In this document: positions 20,989 to 32,573 of the stretch, piece after piece
How positions within the stretch are numbered: the stretch's first letter is position 1
How the letters are laid out: every line of letters begins with the position of its first letter
Assembly: GCA_030789695.1 (NCBI GenBank)
Contig: CM061132.1
Location: forward strand, 164,635,442 to 164,699,441
Origin: Scilla litardierei
Taxonomy: Eukaryota; Streptophyta; Magnoliopsida; Asparagales; Asparagaceae
Length of the DNA: 64,000 nt
Direction of reading: 5' to 3'
The notes under the pieces: model-generated
What the model was told of the DNA's origin: nothing
What the model saw: only the letters and a program-made list of their open reading frames with translations
The model's database searches: none
Made by a program: the position numbers and the translations under genes

Positions 20989-21077
20989 TAATAATTAGGA
21001 AGATCCTGCGACCCGCTCTGCCGTTAGTCAACTAACCTAACGGTGTATGACGTTGCCTAGTGGTCCAATAATTATTA
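20989..21077 (+). promoter_or_regulatory. Conserved foldable leader module (copy A)
   Basis: Outer inverted repeat TAATAATTA...TAATTATTA encloses GGAAGATCCTGCGACC, an inner stem CCGTTAG...CTAACGG, GACGTTGCC and GTGGTCC. It is almost base-for-base conserved at 32122-32209 (minus) and 54600-54687, although surrounding leader sequence has diverged. Confidence 0.75.
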
Positions 21078-23329
21078 AACGAAAAATTTTCATTTCCATT
21101 ATAAAATGCCTGTGATGATTAATTGTCTGTGTTAATCGTCTGCTATGATATTAAATGCCTGCCGCATTTTTCTACGATGTGATGTATATTTTTTTGTTGC
21201 CTCTAGCATGAATTTCCACTTAAACACTATAAATGCATGCGTAGAAAATTATATGCCCGTCGCATATTTAATGTTCTGTAATAAACATTTTATCTAGCAT
21301 GCTAAAATCTTTTTGATGTATTTTTAATGCCTGTAGCATAAATATATGTCTAAGATAAAATTATTTATATACCTGCAGAATATAAATAGCATATGTATAC
21401 ATCATAATTGTTTCCATTCTTGTTAATTGAGCACAACCTTTTATTTTAATGGATTTATATTATTTGTATGATATGCTCATGACATGACAATATTTTATGA
21501 CAACAAACCAATAATGCTTTCAATAAATTTTAACATCATATCCTAGTTGTCAAAATGAACCTGGAGTTCAAAACCAAAATGAACCTGAAGTTCAAAATCA
21601 AATCAAAAGTCAACACCCTTTCACACTAATAAAAATTAACAAGTACGAGGGATTATACGAAAAACATTTATGCGATTTCTTTTAGAAATACGCATTTCGC
21701 GGTAAATAGATCTCTCAGATCCACGGTCTGTATAAACCGATATTGACACCAGCAGTTGTCATAACACCGCCAAACTCTTTTGAGTAATCTCACTTTACAA
21801 GGTATGATTCTTGAATCTAACCTTATTTTTTTAAGCGTACGCCCGAAGTCGTGGCTTAATAGATAAGTGAGAAATTATAAAATTCGTACCCACGTAATTG
21901 TTTCCCCTAGAGTATGATCCTATATCCACACAATACTTGAATGACCCAATAAAAATGGCCTGAAGACCATACTTGAGTTTTCAAATAGACCTTTATAAGT
22001 CTATCATAAACTAGAAAGTGGAAAAATAGAGACTAACTCATTTCCCTTGTATGTGTCTACTTCGTAAGACCAATAATCATTCTTCCTTATAAACGACAAT
22101 AAGGAAGACTGAAAACAGGGGAAGTCTTGAATAAAAATAAGAAAGGGAAGATATGATGTATCTCGATATGGAGTATGCAATGGCAACCCAATATCAGACC
22201 AGAAGTTCTGAAAAGACCCATAATGCTTCTTGCAAAATTAATGGGCATTACAGTATGCCATATAAAAAATATATACATATCTAGTCTAAACGACGAAAGT
22301 CAAATTGACAGTATGTATAATTCGCTACTTCCCGAGGATAAATAAATTTTGAAAATAAATTTGATCTGTTGTCATAATATGAGTCTAAAATGAGCACAAT
22401 TGTGGACGTATACTTTCTAGAACCCACATCATACTATGAAACTTGTTGCTCTAACATAAAATTTTAGTAGTATTCTCTTGCAGTATATATGTGCTTTTTA
22501 CGCATTTTATTTTACTGTAAATGACTTGTCATCCTGAATACTCCTAAATAGAGGATGCCATTGACTCCCTACACTCCATATATATGGCTGATGATGTACC
22601 TTAGAGTACTCATCTATATATCCTCTTAAAATGGTCATAATCAAAACCTTGTTATCCAACCGCAGTCTAGATTATTATTAATCACAACGGACATATTACA
22701 TTACTAGGATATTGGTTGGGCTTTTACTTACCCTCATACCACCCTCAAAAATGCCGCAGTGGAACTTATTCATCGGGACTAACCCTCCTAGATGAATATG
22801 TTCCGAGATCCCCAAACGGGGGAGGCATTAGAGCACATCTTATAGATGGAGCCTTGACGGGTTCATATCCCTAGTTTTATGCTCAACTTCATTGAAGTCG
22901 AGCTATTTGCGGATTTTTGGGATAACACTGGGAAATCAATATAACAACTGGAAGAAAATTGAACACCCTGAAGCTTTGTGTTCACACCCAGAAATGGGTT
23001 ATATGTAAATCATTAAAATGATTTAAACGGATTACTTATCCACTAGAAATCCAGTTGTAAGGTGACCACGTGGGAGCATGCAAACCATCAGAACGCCCCC
23101 TTAGAAACTATTTATATGAGCCTGATCACCTCATATAAACAGTTTCCGAGAACCCCTAACGGGGGAAGCGTTTAGTACACATCTTATCGATGGAGTCATG
23201 ATGAGTTTACATTCACATATCACCACTATGGACCATTTAAAACATTAATACCTATGATCTGATTATCATGAATAGTAATGAGATCCGGAAGATCCACATT
23301 TATGAAACTGTTAAACAGTTATCAGACAT

Positions 23330-24900
23330 AGCTACCGACAATATAAATATTGTCAAATTCACCACATCCCTGCTACTAAAAATCCAGCTAGGATTGACAT
23401 ACCAACTATAATGGATGCAATCTACCAGTAGCAGAAGTGGATATCCTCAATGGATGAGAGGACATACCACGAGACCCTAAAACAATACCACCACAGGAAA
23501 GTGAGCTCATCTCCATATCCTCTCCCTTTCCAGAACCTCCAGAAGAGATAAATCTGGAATAAATTGAATAATGTACGTACACGGAGAGGTATTTGGATAA
23601 AACACACTTGTCGACAATTACTCACATTTCATTTTGCTATTGATAACGTTCACAATCTCCGTTTCCTGAAGCAAACGCAGAAATTTGGCCAAATTATATG
23701 GAACGAGGCAATAATAAGTTGAGCTGGACTCACTTATGAAATGTGAAGTGTTTGGACCTGAAGTCCTGATATCAAAAGATATCAAACCTGTGGGCTACCG
23801 AGCATTGTATAAATAAATAAAATCGTATGCTATAAGCAAAACGCTATAGCCTTAGAGGTTTATTTCGCAGAAACCAGGAAGTAACCATGTAAGATGAGTT
23901 TAACTCACTTACAAAATTAATCAAACTGATGCATCAGGCTCCCTGGTCATGATTGCGAAACCCATGCGATTAGCAAAGATAATTTTAGGCTATGTTGCTA
24001 TGGATGATGTGACAACATACCTTTATAAACAATCATCCTGAAGATGAATTATCATCCTGAAGATGAAACCTTCATCCTGAAGATGAATTATCATCCTAAA
24101 GATGAAACCTTCATCCTGAAGATGAATTATCATCCCGAAGATGAAACAATCATCCTGAAGATGAATTATCATCCTGAAGATGAAACCTTCATCCCGAAGA
24201 TGAATAATCATCCTGAAGATGAATTATCATCCTGAAGATGAAACCTTCATCCTGAAGATGAATTATCATCCTGAAGATGAAACCATCATCCCGAAGATGA
24301 ATAATCATCCCGAAGATGAAACCATCATCCCCGAAGATGAATAACCATCCAGAAGATGAAATTATCATCCAGTCGATGAAGGAACATGGAAAATTGCAAT
24401 CCACCAATACACCTACTGGTTGTATGGATGCACATTAAGACCCCTTCCGTTCGCTGGAAGAGGGGAAGGATATCCTAGGTCCTGAAGTGCCTTACTCAAA
24501 TGTCTTTTGTACACTCCTTTATCTGGTAGTAAACACTTTAATCAGATACAGTGCAGCGCCTGCAGCGCACCACTGGACCAGAGATATGTAGCTTCTGCGC
24601 TATCTCCAAGGGTCAAGGATCATACAACATGTTAAATGTATTTGCAGATACAGGTTACAGATCATCGCGATGACTGCAACAAAGAAGCGACCACCTCCTG
24701 GAGACCAGCAAAGCATGCTTCCAAGGCAACATCAATCCCACCATCCCGAGAGGCTCATCAATCCAAGAAGCAAATCATAAGTACGCACATCCAGGTCCTG
24801 CAGTACCTCGCAGACACAGTGAAGACTGGTCAGAGACGCGATGCTACCTACCAAGTCTGCAGACCACTCCCCCTCAGAAGAGATCCTTCAGATTCAGTAG
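23330..24900 (+). pseudogene. Decayed copia pol of element A
   Basis: Fragments align to the intact pol at 27092-30574. They include the integrase-RT linker (GCNLPVAEV and ESELISISSPFPEP near 23410-23540), the start of RT (MDDVTTYLY near 24001), and the RT/RNase H connection (LEEGKDILGPEVPY near 24450, RYSAAPAAHHWT near 24548). Stops and frameshifts are frequent, and the catalytic RT core is missing, with a minisatellite in its place. Confidence 0.75.
24030..24378. repeat. Minisatellite of about 18/36-bp units inside dead pol
   Basis: About 19 units of CATCCTGAAGATGAAt/a, alternating between an ATTAT and an ACCTT spacer, so the true period is about 36 bp. Units differ by single bases (CCTGAAG, CCCGAAG, CCTAAAG). 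Confidence 0.95.
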
Positions 24901-25035
24901 ATGTCATAGATGAGCGATACTTGTATAGATGAGCGATGTCTTGTAAAGGTGAGCGATGCCTTGTACTTTGTATCGGAACACTGTAAGAGATTGATGTATA
25001 GTTGCCTAGGAGATCTGCAAGCCTGCAGCTTGTAC

Positions 25036-25470
25036 AGATCAGGGGGAGTCAAATGTAGTGTTGCACTCTTTTCCCTTGGCTATTGGTTTTTCCCACTGGG
25101 TTTTCCATAGCTAAAGGTTTTAACGAGGCAAACTCATTGACTCTGGATCCAGAAGTATCCACCCCCTAAATACTTCCACTAATCAGGGGAAGTTACGGAA
25201 ACTGTACTCTTTTTCCTTGGCTATTGGTTTTTCCCACTGGGTTTTCCATAGCTAAAGGTTTTAACGAGGCAGTTATCCCTAACTTAGGATCCAGAAGTAT
25301 CCACCTCTAGTGATATCCATCGATCAGGGGAAGTTACAGAGACTTGTACTCTTTTCCCTTAGCCATTGGTTTTTCCCACTGGGTTTTCCTTGGCAAAGGT
25401 TTTAACGAGGCAAGTACTCTTAAACTTGGGATCCAGAAGTATCCATATACCCATGATCAGATAAGCTCCA
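25036..25470 (+). repeat. Post-pol block in three tandem copies
   Basis: Three copies of about 140-145 bp. Each runs from GATCAGGGG(G/A)A through TTTTTCCCACTGGGTTTTCC and GGTTTTAACGAGGCA to GGATCCAGAAGTATCCA. The sister elements have one copy between pol and the polypurine tract. Confidence 0.9.
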
Positions 25471-25522
25471 TGAACCCTGAAGCGTTCATCACGGCTTACA
25501 ACAATGGATGGATAAGGGGAAG

Positions 25523-25604
25523 TGTTATAAACGGGCTTTGGAGGCCCAACCCGTTAGTGGGTATCCACCCATTATGTAACCCTATTACTATAAATACAGG
25601 GCTA
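25523..25604 (+). repeat. 3' LTR of element A, truncated
   Basis: Matches the first ~80 bp of the 5' LTR to ..ACAGGGCTA, then runs into TATTATATT. A purine-rich ATAAGGGGAAG lies just before it. Confidence 0.85.
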
Positions 25605-26722
25605 TATTATATTATGTTTATTATTCATGTTTATGGGAATGAAGGTGAATATGGACCGAACAATTAGTGCCAGATTTTTAACTGCATGTGAAACAGAGGC
25701 CCATGCTGATGAGTGGGCCAGTGTGTTGTACCTTTTGGGTCGTGGAGAAACCCACCATATGACAGTCACATGAAAGAGTTCCAGATAAAGGTTAACATTT
25801 TCCCCCGCCGCTTAGTGAGGCGGGCCCACGTGAAGGGGAGAGGTGCCGCTCCTTATGTTTCCCGTTTTACCCCTATCTATCTGCCTAAATGACCATCCAA
25901 GTCCTCCGACGGGAAACGACGGAACAGTACCCCAAAATAAATTTATAAAAAGGGATACAATTCACTTTTTCCCCTGAATGAGCTGTCTTTTTCTTCCTAA
26001 TGTGTGTTCTGTTAACTTGGATAACTGATGAGTATATACGATCGCATCTTCTGAGAATATTTGGACTAGTCGTAAAATTCTATTCATGACAGGCTTAGGT
26101 CATTTGGTTGAACTCTGCTGGGGTAGTTTGGGCATTTGTTTGGTCAGCTATTTATTGGTATTATTAAACTTAGAATAATCAAATAAATGTGTCTCCAGAT
26201 TGCCTACAGACCATCTTTCATCACGAAATGCAAATATATGTGATTAAATATTAGCATATTTATTGAAATTAAGTGATACACAGAGCATACATCTCGCAAT
26301 TATTTGGTCATTGATCATGGCGCAGTCGCACACAAATCATTGGTTCAAGATCAACAAAATGTTATCCCAACAAAAAAAACAACCCAAAATAATAGGAAGA
26401 AGAAACAGAGAGATGGTCAATCAATGGAAGTAGTCTTGTTTGAATTTGGACTAGACTCGGTCACAGTATTTAAATGAAAAGGACCCAACTTAAAAGGGGG
26501 CAGAGCAGTCAAAAGATTTGTTTAGGGTGGGGTCTTGGATACTGTAATAAATCATATGGGCACTAAATAAAGCAATGGGGGGGAAGCAAACAGACGAGTT
26601 GGGGGGTGGGCACGAGAGGTACAGCTCACATGCTGCTTCTATGAAAAAGCTGGGTGTTAGCAAATGCTTCCATTTATTAAAGTTTGAATGAAAGGTGGCC
26701 ATCAAATTAAATAAAAAAATTG
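25605..26722. other. Intergenic DNA between two copia elements
   Basis: I see no gene or repeat. One short GC stretch, CCCCCGCCGCTTAGTGAGGC, lies near 25803. Confidence 0.5.
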
Positions 26723-26727
26723 GTATC

Positions 26728-26874
26728 TGTTATGAATCAAGTACTGAGGGTAGAGCCATCAGGTCTATATTTATAGCCAAAAGGGGAGAATACAAGTGGG
26801 CTTATACAGATATGGGCCCAACTACTTGGGTTGGCCCAATAACTCATCAACCCAGTAAATACTCATTCACAACA
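26728..26874 (-). repeat. 3' LTR of element B
   Basis: Plus-strand sequence TGTTATGAATC...TTCACAACA. Flanked by TSD GTATC. Confidence 0.95.
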
Positions 26875-26875
26875 C

Positions 26876-26883
26876 TCCCCCTT
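26876..26883 (-). other. Polypurine tract of element B
   Basis: AAGGGGGA on the minus strand, right before the 3' LTR. Confidence 0.8.
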
Positions 26884-27091
26884 ATCCAGCCATGGTTGTG
26901 GACCCCGCTCATGAATACTTCAGGATTCTGAGCCTGTATGGGTCTCACATGGGGTGGATACTTCAGGATCCTGAGTTGGTGAGATTTGCCTCGTTAAAAC
27001 ATTTGGCTATGGAAAACCCAGTGGGAAAAACCATAGTTAAGGAAAAAAAAAGTGCAAACTCTACCAAGCTCCCCCTGATCTGTACAAGCTC
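26884..27091 (-). other. Post-pol untranslated block of element B
   Basis: Single copy of the block tripled in element A: TTTTTCCCACTGGGTTTTCC, TTTTAACGAGGCAAA and GGATCCTGAAGTATCCACC on the minus strand. It is also present in element C. Its conservation suggests an RNA-level role (3'-end formation or packaging), but this is inference. Confidence 0.7.
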
Positions 27092-30000
27092 TCAAGCTTT
27101 CAGATCTCTTAGGCGTCTCATTCCAATCCTATGTACAAGTTTTCTAAAGGTAGCAGTAGTAAGGGCTTTAGTGAACAAATCTGCCAAATTGTCACATGAC
27201 TGCACTTGTCTGATGTCGATCTTGCCATCTCTCTGTAGCTCGTGCGTCCAGAAGAACTTTGGTGAAATGTGTTTCGTTCTGTCGCCTTTGATGAAGCCAC
27301 CTCGTAGCTGAGCTATGCAAGCAGCATTGTCCTCGAACATGGTAGTGGGCTCGAGGTCTCCAGTCTTCAGTCCGGTCGTAGACAAGATGTGATGGATGAC
27401 TGAGCGTAGCCATACGCATTCTCTGCTTGCTTCATGGATGGCAATGATCTCCGAGTGATTGGATGAGGTTGCCGTCAAGGTTTGCTTGATGGATCTCCAG
27501 GAAATGGCTGTCCCTCCGTAGGTAAACACGTACCCAGTCTGTGATTTTGCTTTGTGGGGATCAGACAAGTACCCTGCATCAGCATAACCTGCAAGTGTAG
27601 AGGATGTTCCATTTTTGTAGAAGAGTCCCAAATCTGTAGACACTTGGAGGTAGCGCAGAAGGTGCTTTACCCCGGTCCAATGGCGCTGCGTAGGCGCTGC
27701 ACTGTATCTGGCAAGCAAATTTACTGCGAACGCTATATCGGGACGCGTGCGGTTTGCCAGATATAGTAGTGCTCTGATGGCACTCAGATATGGAACTTCC
27801 GGACCAAGTATGTTCTCCCCCTCTTCCAGCGGCCGGAAGGGGTCTTTATGTGCATCCAGAGATCGTACTACCATAGGTGTACTTAATGGATGGCAATGGT
27901 CCATATGGAATCTTTGCAACATTTTCTTCGTATATGTGGTTTGGTGTAATAGGATTCCGTCTTTCTGATGTTCAATCTGTAAGCCAAGGCAGAATTTGGT
28001 TTTGCCTAGGTCTTTCATTTCGAATTCTTTTGTTAGGCTTACAGATATCTCAGTGATCTCTTCGGGAGATCCTATGAGATTCAGATCGTCTACGTAGACA
28101 GCTATTATCACGAATCCTTTTCCCTTTGTTCTTATGAAGATACAAGGGCAGACTTCATTGTTCATGAATCCTTGTTGAACAAGGAACTCACTGAGTCTAT
28201 TATACCACATTCTTCCTGATTGTTTGAGACCATACAATGATCTTTGTAGCTTAACAGAATAGACGTCCCGAGGTCTATCTTTCAGTTCAGCAGGCATTGA
28301 AAAGCCATCAGGAAGTTTCATGTAGATCTCCTTGTCGAGATTGCCGTATAGATATGCAGTCACAACATCCATTAGCTGCATATCTAGGCCTTCCTTTGCT
28401 GTTAAGCTTATCAGGAATCTGAACGTGATCGCATACATGACCGGGGAGTATGTTTCGTCATAGTCTATACCCGGTCTTTGGGAGAATCCCTGTGCTACAA
28501 GTCTAGCTTTGTAGCATGCGATCTCATTATTTTCGTTTCTTTTTCTGACGAATACCCATTTGTATCCCACAGGTTTGACACCGGTAGGTGTCTGGACTAT
28601 TTGCCCAAAGACTTTTCGTTTCTGAAGCGAGTCCAGCTCGGCTTATATTGCCTGATTCCACTTTGGCCAATCATCTCTACGTTTACATTCAGCAACGGAG
28701 TGTGGTTCATAATCATCATCGCTTCCGGCGACGTGAATGGCAATGTGAAACGCGAAGTCATCGTCGACGACTGTACTCTTTCTGTCCAATACCTCCCCTG
28801 TACGTACATAATTTAGTGTTATTTCTGTTTCTCCCGGCAGTTCCTCTGCAGTGGATTCCGGGAGGGGAGAGGGTATGGACACGAGCTCGTTTCTCTGTGG
28901 GGGTATCGTCCCAAGGTCTCCGGATATTTTTCTTTTTCTAGGATTTTTATCCTTGGAGCCTGGTGGTCTGCCTCTTTTCTGTTGAGGTGCAGCCACTTCT
29001 GCTGCAGGTGGATTGCATCCATCCTTCGGGATGTCAATCCTAGCTGGAGTATTCGCAGCAGGGATGTGTGATCTGACAATCTTCTGGTTGTCAGTGAACG
29101 AGTCCGGTAATCTATGGACTGTGTCCTGGATGTGTAAGATCTTCCGGATCTCATCATCACATTGTCTTGTTACCGGATCGTAGTGGGTCAAGCTTTTTGT
29201 ATCCCACGTCAACATTTGCTTTGCACTAGACTTTTCGATGTCTAGGCCCATTTTGGGGAAATACGTCTCATCAAAATTGCAGTCTTCAAGGCGTGCCTTG
29301 AAGGCGTCCCCCGCTTGGGGTTCTAGGTATCTTATAATGGAGGGTGAGTCAAACCCTACGTAGATACCTAGGCGACGTTGAGGGCCCATCTTGGTCCTCT
29401 GTGGTTGTGCAATGGGGATATAAACTGCGCAGCCGAAGATTCTCAAGTGAGAGATGTTCGGCGGCGTTCCATATGCGAGTTGCATTGGAGATAGACTCTG
29501 ACCTCCTGAGGGTCTAATTTTTATTAGTGATGCAGCATGCAAAATTGCATGTCCCCATGCATCCACCGGCAACTGGGATTTCATCAGCAATGGTCGTGCG
29601 ATCCATTGGAGTCTTTTAATTAGCGACTCAGCTAACCCATTTTGGGTGTGAACATGTGGCACCGGATGTTTAATTTCTATTCCCGTTGCCTGGCAATATT
29701 CTTGGAATGACTGAGAGGTAAATTCCCCCGCATTATCCAGACGTATTTTCTTTATTTGGTTGTCTGGGAAATGCGCCCGCAACTTTATTATTTGTGCCAA
29801 AAGCTTTGGAAAAGCTAAGTTGCGGGTTGAAAGTAGACACACATACGAGTATTTCGAAGATGCATCAATCAGTACCATAAAGTACCGAAAAGGCCCGCTA
29901 GGGGGGTGGATAGGTCCACATATGTCTCCGTGTATTCTTTCAAGGAAGCTAGGAGACTCAATATCCACTTTAAGTGGTGATGGCCTTGTTATTAATTTAC

Positions 30001-30574
30001 CCTTAAAGCAGGGTACACAAGGGAATTCTCCCTTCTGAAGAATCTTCTGGTTCTTCAGGTTATGCCCATGGGATTGTGCTAGGATGCGGTGCATCATCAC
30101 AGATCCGGGGTGGCCAAGTCTATCGTGCCAAAGTAAGAATTTGGCCGATGTCGGGCACTTCAGGTGCTCCGTCAGGTTTGCTTCCTCTCTCCGAATTTTT
30201 GTATAGTAGAGGCCCGATGAGAGGCTCTCAAAACGTTCAAGAATGGTTTTAACTCCATTTTCTTGAGACGTTACATACAGTAATTCGTTTTCTTTGACAT
30301 TTGCTGTTTCCAAGTGGAATCCGTTAAAACGGATATCTTTGAAACTTAGTAAGTTTCTCTTGGAATTCGGAGAGTAAAGTGCATCTTTTATTTTTATTTC
30401 TGTTCTATTGGGGAGCAACAAGGTTGCATTCCCAGAACCTTCAATTATGTCAGATGGCCCTGAAATTGTGTTTACAGGGCTCTTATACGGGATAATGCTA
30501 TGAAAATAGCATTTGTGTTGAAGGATCGTATGTGTTGACGCGCTGTCTACTAAGCAGTCATGAGAGCATTCCAT
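27092..30574 (-). pseudogene. Copia pol of element B, one in-frame stop
   Basis: The frame opens MECSHDCLVDSASTHTI (protease, DSA active site). It continues with the pre-integrase HDRLGHPGS and CVPC..C motifs, then integrase with D (HGDICGP), D (RLDNAGE) and E (NGLAES), a Pro-rich linker, RT (GYKWVFVRKRN ... VVTAYLYGN ... VYVDDLNLIGS) and RNase H (GYADAGYLSDPHKAKSQTGY), ending LTKAL..IGMRRLRDLKA. A single TAA at 28643-28645 splits it between the integrase linker and RT. Upstream and downstream parts are in the same frame, so one base change separates it from a ~1,160-codon protein. It is therefore likely inactive, but only recently. Confidence 0.93.
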
Positions 30575-30700
30575 CTAAAAATGAGTAAACATTTGCATTC
30601 AGAAAAGCTAAATTTTGTTCAGCAGAATTGAAGATACATAAAAGTTCTCATGAAATAAAAATGTTCATACAATAGAAATGCTAAGATAAATGATAACAGG
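30575..30700 (-). other. Gag-pol spacer with intron-like 3' end
   Basis: Between the gag stop and the pol ATG lie 126 nt with several stops. The minus strand is T-rich and ends TTTACTCATTTTTAG directly before ATGGAATGC, like a plant splice acceptor. Gag and pol share the same frame on either side. Alternative splicing as a way to set the Gag:Pol ratio is known in some plant copia elements. Here it is only suggested. Confidence 0.5.
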
Positions 30701-31663
30701 CTAATCAAGCAGATTATCTGACTCGAAGTCTTTTGCTGTAAATTTGACTGCATTATTCGCAGCCACCAGGTTTGATTCAGCATTCTTTTTCTTGCTTTGT
30801 TTATAAAGCTCCTGGAGATGCACTGGGGTCCTGCACACTCTAGACCAGTGGCCTGTCATGCCACAGCTGTGGCACTGGTCTTCCCAGTCCCTCTTGGGTG
30901 TGGGTGCATTGTTTTTCTTGTTATCATTCCTGCGCCAGGTGAACTTGCGCTTCCCTTCATTCTTGCGCTGCTGTGGTGGGCCCTTGGCTCTTTTCTGTTG
31001 CCCCCCTTTCTGTGGTCTTTCTTTTCTTTTATTGTCCCTCTTCTTTTTGAAGGAAGAGGTATGGTGAGCTTCTGGTGGGGGGACAGTGCCGGGAGGGCGC
31101 ATATTGTGAGTGGCGAGAAGAAGCTCTCTGTTTTGCTCGGCCATGAGAAGACATGACAGCAGCTCTGAATACTTGGTGAACTTACGTTCACGGTATTGCT
31201 GCATAAGTATCGCATCCTTTTCATGGAAAGACGTATACGTCTTTTCCAGCATGCGATCTTCTGAGACTTTTTCACCACACAACTTCAGGCGTGAGGTGAT
31301 GCTAAAAAGTGCTGAGTTGTACTCAGCAATGGACTTAAAGTCCTGCAGTCTCAGGTTCTCCCACTCATATCTCGCCCTTGGGAGTATAACATCTCTCTGA
31401 TGTTTATACCTGTCCTCAAGGGCGGTCCATAGCTCAAGTGGATCTTCGACCGTAAGGTACTCAGCCTTTAAGGTCTTGTCCACATGGCGGCGAATATAGA
31501 TGATGGCTTGCGCCTTCTCTATATCGCTAACATTTTCTTTTTCAGTCACAGCAGTGATGAGGGACTTGGCCCGCAGGTGAAACTTAACATCTAGCTGCCA
31601 GCTTAGATAGTTTCTGCCTGATGCATCCAGCACTTCAAAGTCAACGCTTGCAATTTTAGCCAT
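30701..31663 (-). CDS. Copia gag (capsid-nucleocapsid), element B
   Basis: 320 residues from ATG at 31663. The N-terminal half is the plant copia UBN2/gag capsid region (LDASGRNYLSWQLDVKFHL at about 12-30, then PLELWTALEDRYKHQ, YNSALFSITSRL and SCLLMAEQN). A Lys/Arg/Gln-rich basic stretch (about 200-260) follows, then a CCHC zinc knuckle CHSCGMTGHWSRVC. The frame is unbroken and stops before pol, so gag is a separate translation unit. The homologous gag at 55138 is about 95% identical in its first 180 codons, which supports its start and constraint. It forms the virus-like particle and packages element RNA. Confidence 0.93.
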   Translation of the reverse strand: MAKIASVDFEVLDASGRNYLSWQLDVKFHLRAKSLITAVTEKENVSDIEKAQAIIYIRRHVDKTLKAEYLTVEDPLELWTALEDRYKHQRDVILPRARYEWENLRLQDFKSIAEYNSALFSITSRLKLCGEKVSEDRMLEKTYTSFHEKDAILMQQYRERKFTKYSELLSCLLMAEQNRELLLATHNMRPPGTVPPPEAHHTSSFKKKRDNKRKERPQKGGQQKRAKGPPQQRKNEGKRKFTWRRNDNKKNNAPTPKRDWEDQCHSCGMTGHWSRVCRTPVHLQELYKQSKKKNAESNLVAANNAVKFTAKDFESDNLLD

Positions 31664-32121
31664 TTATCTAGCAGAGCACAAACATGCATGAATTAATAAT
31701 CAACAAGAAAAACATTTTCATGCGGAAGCAATATTTAATGAAAAGCTAAATGTGTGGATCGGCCAGTCCCACAAGAAAGAGTCCAAAAGTCCACAGTCCA
31801 AATTATACAAATTTGCAGCTTGAATTAAAATGAAAATACAACTTTGGAAACCCCGTGGGTCCCATTTAATATCTTCGTCTTCAAGCGTAGCTTCCGACTC
31901 CATGGAAGTAGGTCTTCTTTCTTTGACATTTACATAAATTCCTCACTACAATTTCTCTCAAAAATAAAAGAAAAGTGCGGGAAAAAAAACTGTGGGACTA
32001 AACGGCCGATCCAAAAACCACATTTAGCAATTCATGCAAGAATATTGTGCTCATCAACATATTCATCCACAGACATCACAGGCAGTTTATTCATATGAGG
32101 ATAAATCAATATTTAATCACT

Positions 32122-32209
32122 TAATAATTATTGGACCACTGGGCAACGTCATACACCGTTAGGTTAGGTAACTAACGGCAGAGCGGTCGCAGGATCTTCC
32201 TAATTATTA
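32122..32209 (-). promoter_or_regulatory. Conserved foldable leader module (copy B)
   Basis: Minus-strand copy of the module at 20989 and 54600, with the same outer TAATAATTA/TAATTATTA pair and inner CCGTTAG/CTAACGG stem. It lies about 460 nt upstream of gag, similar to the ~450 nt in element C. Confidence 0.75.
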
Positions 32210-32573
32210 AGTTTTTAAATAAAATGTACAACCACGCAAATAATATCCACATAATTTTGCCAGAGATGTAAAGCATGTAAAAGAGATTACGATGCATAGG
32301 TTGTAAAGTAAATGGTTTAATCAATCAAATTGATTAAGAGCCAAAATTAACATTTTCCTTGTCAGAGGGAAAAGTCTCCCTCGTCGTCCCAAAAAGTCCC
32401 CCAACAAATCCCCAAAACGCCCTTGTCTGCCCGATATTTGCCCCGTAATTTACCGTGATTTTTCACGAATATTTTGCCTTTGAATCACCATTAATATTTT
32501 AGGCTAATAGGTTGCTTTTTTTAGGCACATTCATAGCCCTATTGCCTCCCCCCAATTTTTTTTTTGATGAAAA

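Larger units (their letters stand above)
18726..25604 (+). mobile_element. Copia short-LTR element A, relic with giant GC-rich leader array
   Basis: A 113-bp 5' LTR and an 80-bp partial 3' LTR copy, both starting TGTTATAAACGGGCTTTGG, bound about 6.9 kb. After the primer site come a 1.5-kb GC-rich minisatellite, the conserved 89-nt leader module (20989-21077), a long AT-rich stretch without recognisable gag, badly decayed pol fragments, and a tripled post-pol block. Organisation and motifs match elements at 26728-33753 and 52785-56661. The identical 11-nt flanks (18715-18725 and 25603-25613) suggest that the last ~30 bp of the 3' LTR were lost beside the target duplication. Confidence 0.85.

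Noticed and set aside
24029..24380. CRISPR array-like regular repeats
   Set aside because: Units are directly adjacent with no unique spacers, in plant DNA within dead pol. It is a minisatellite.
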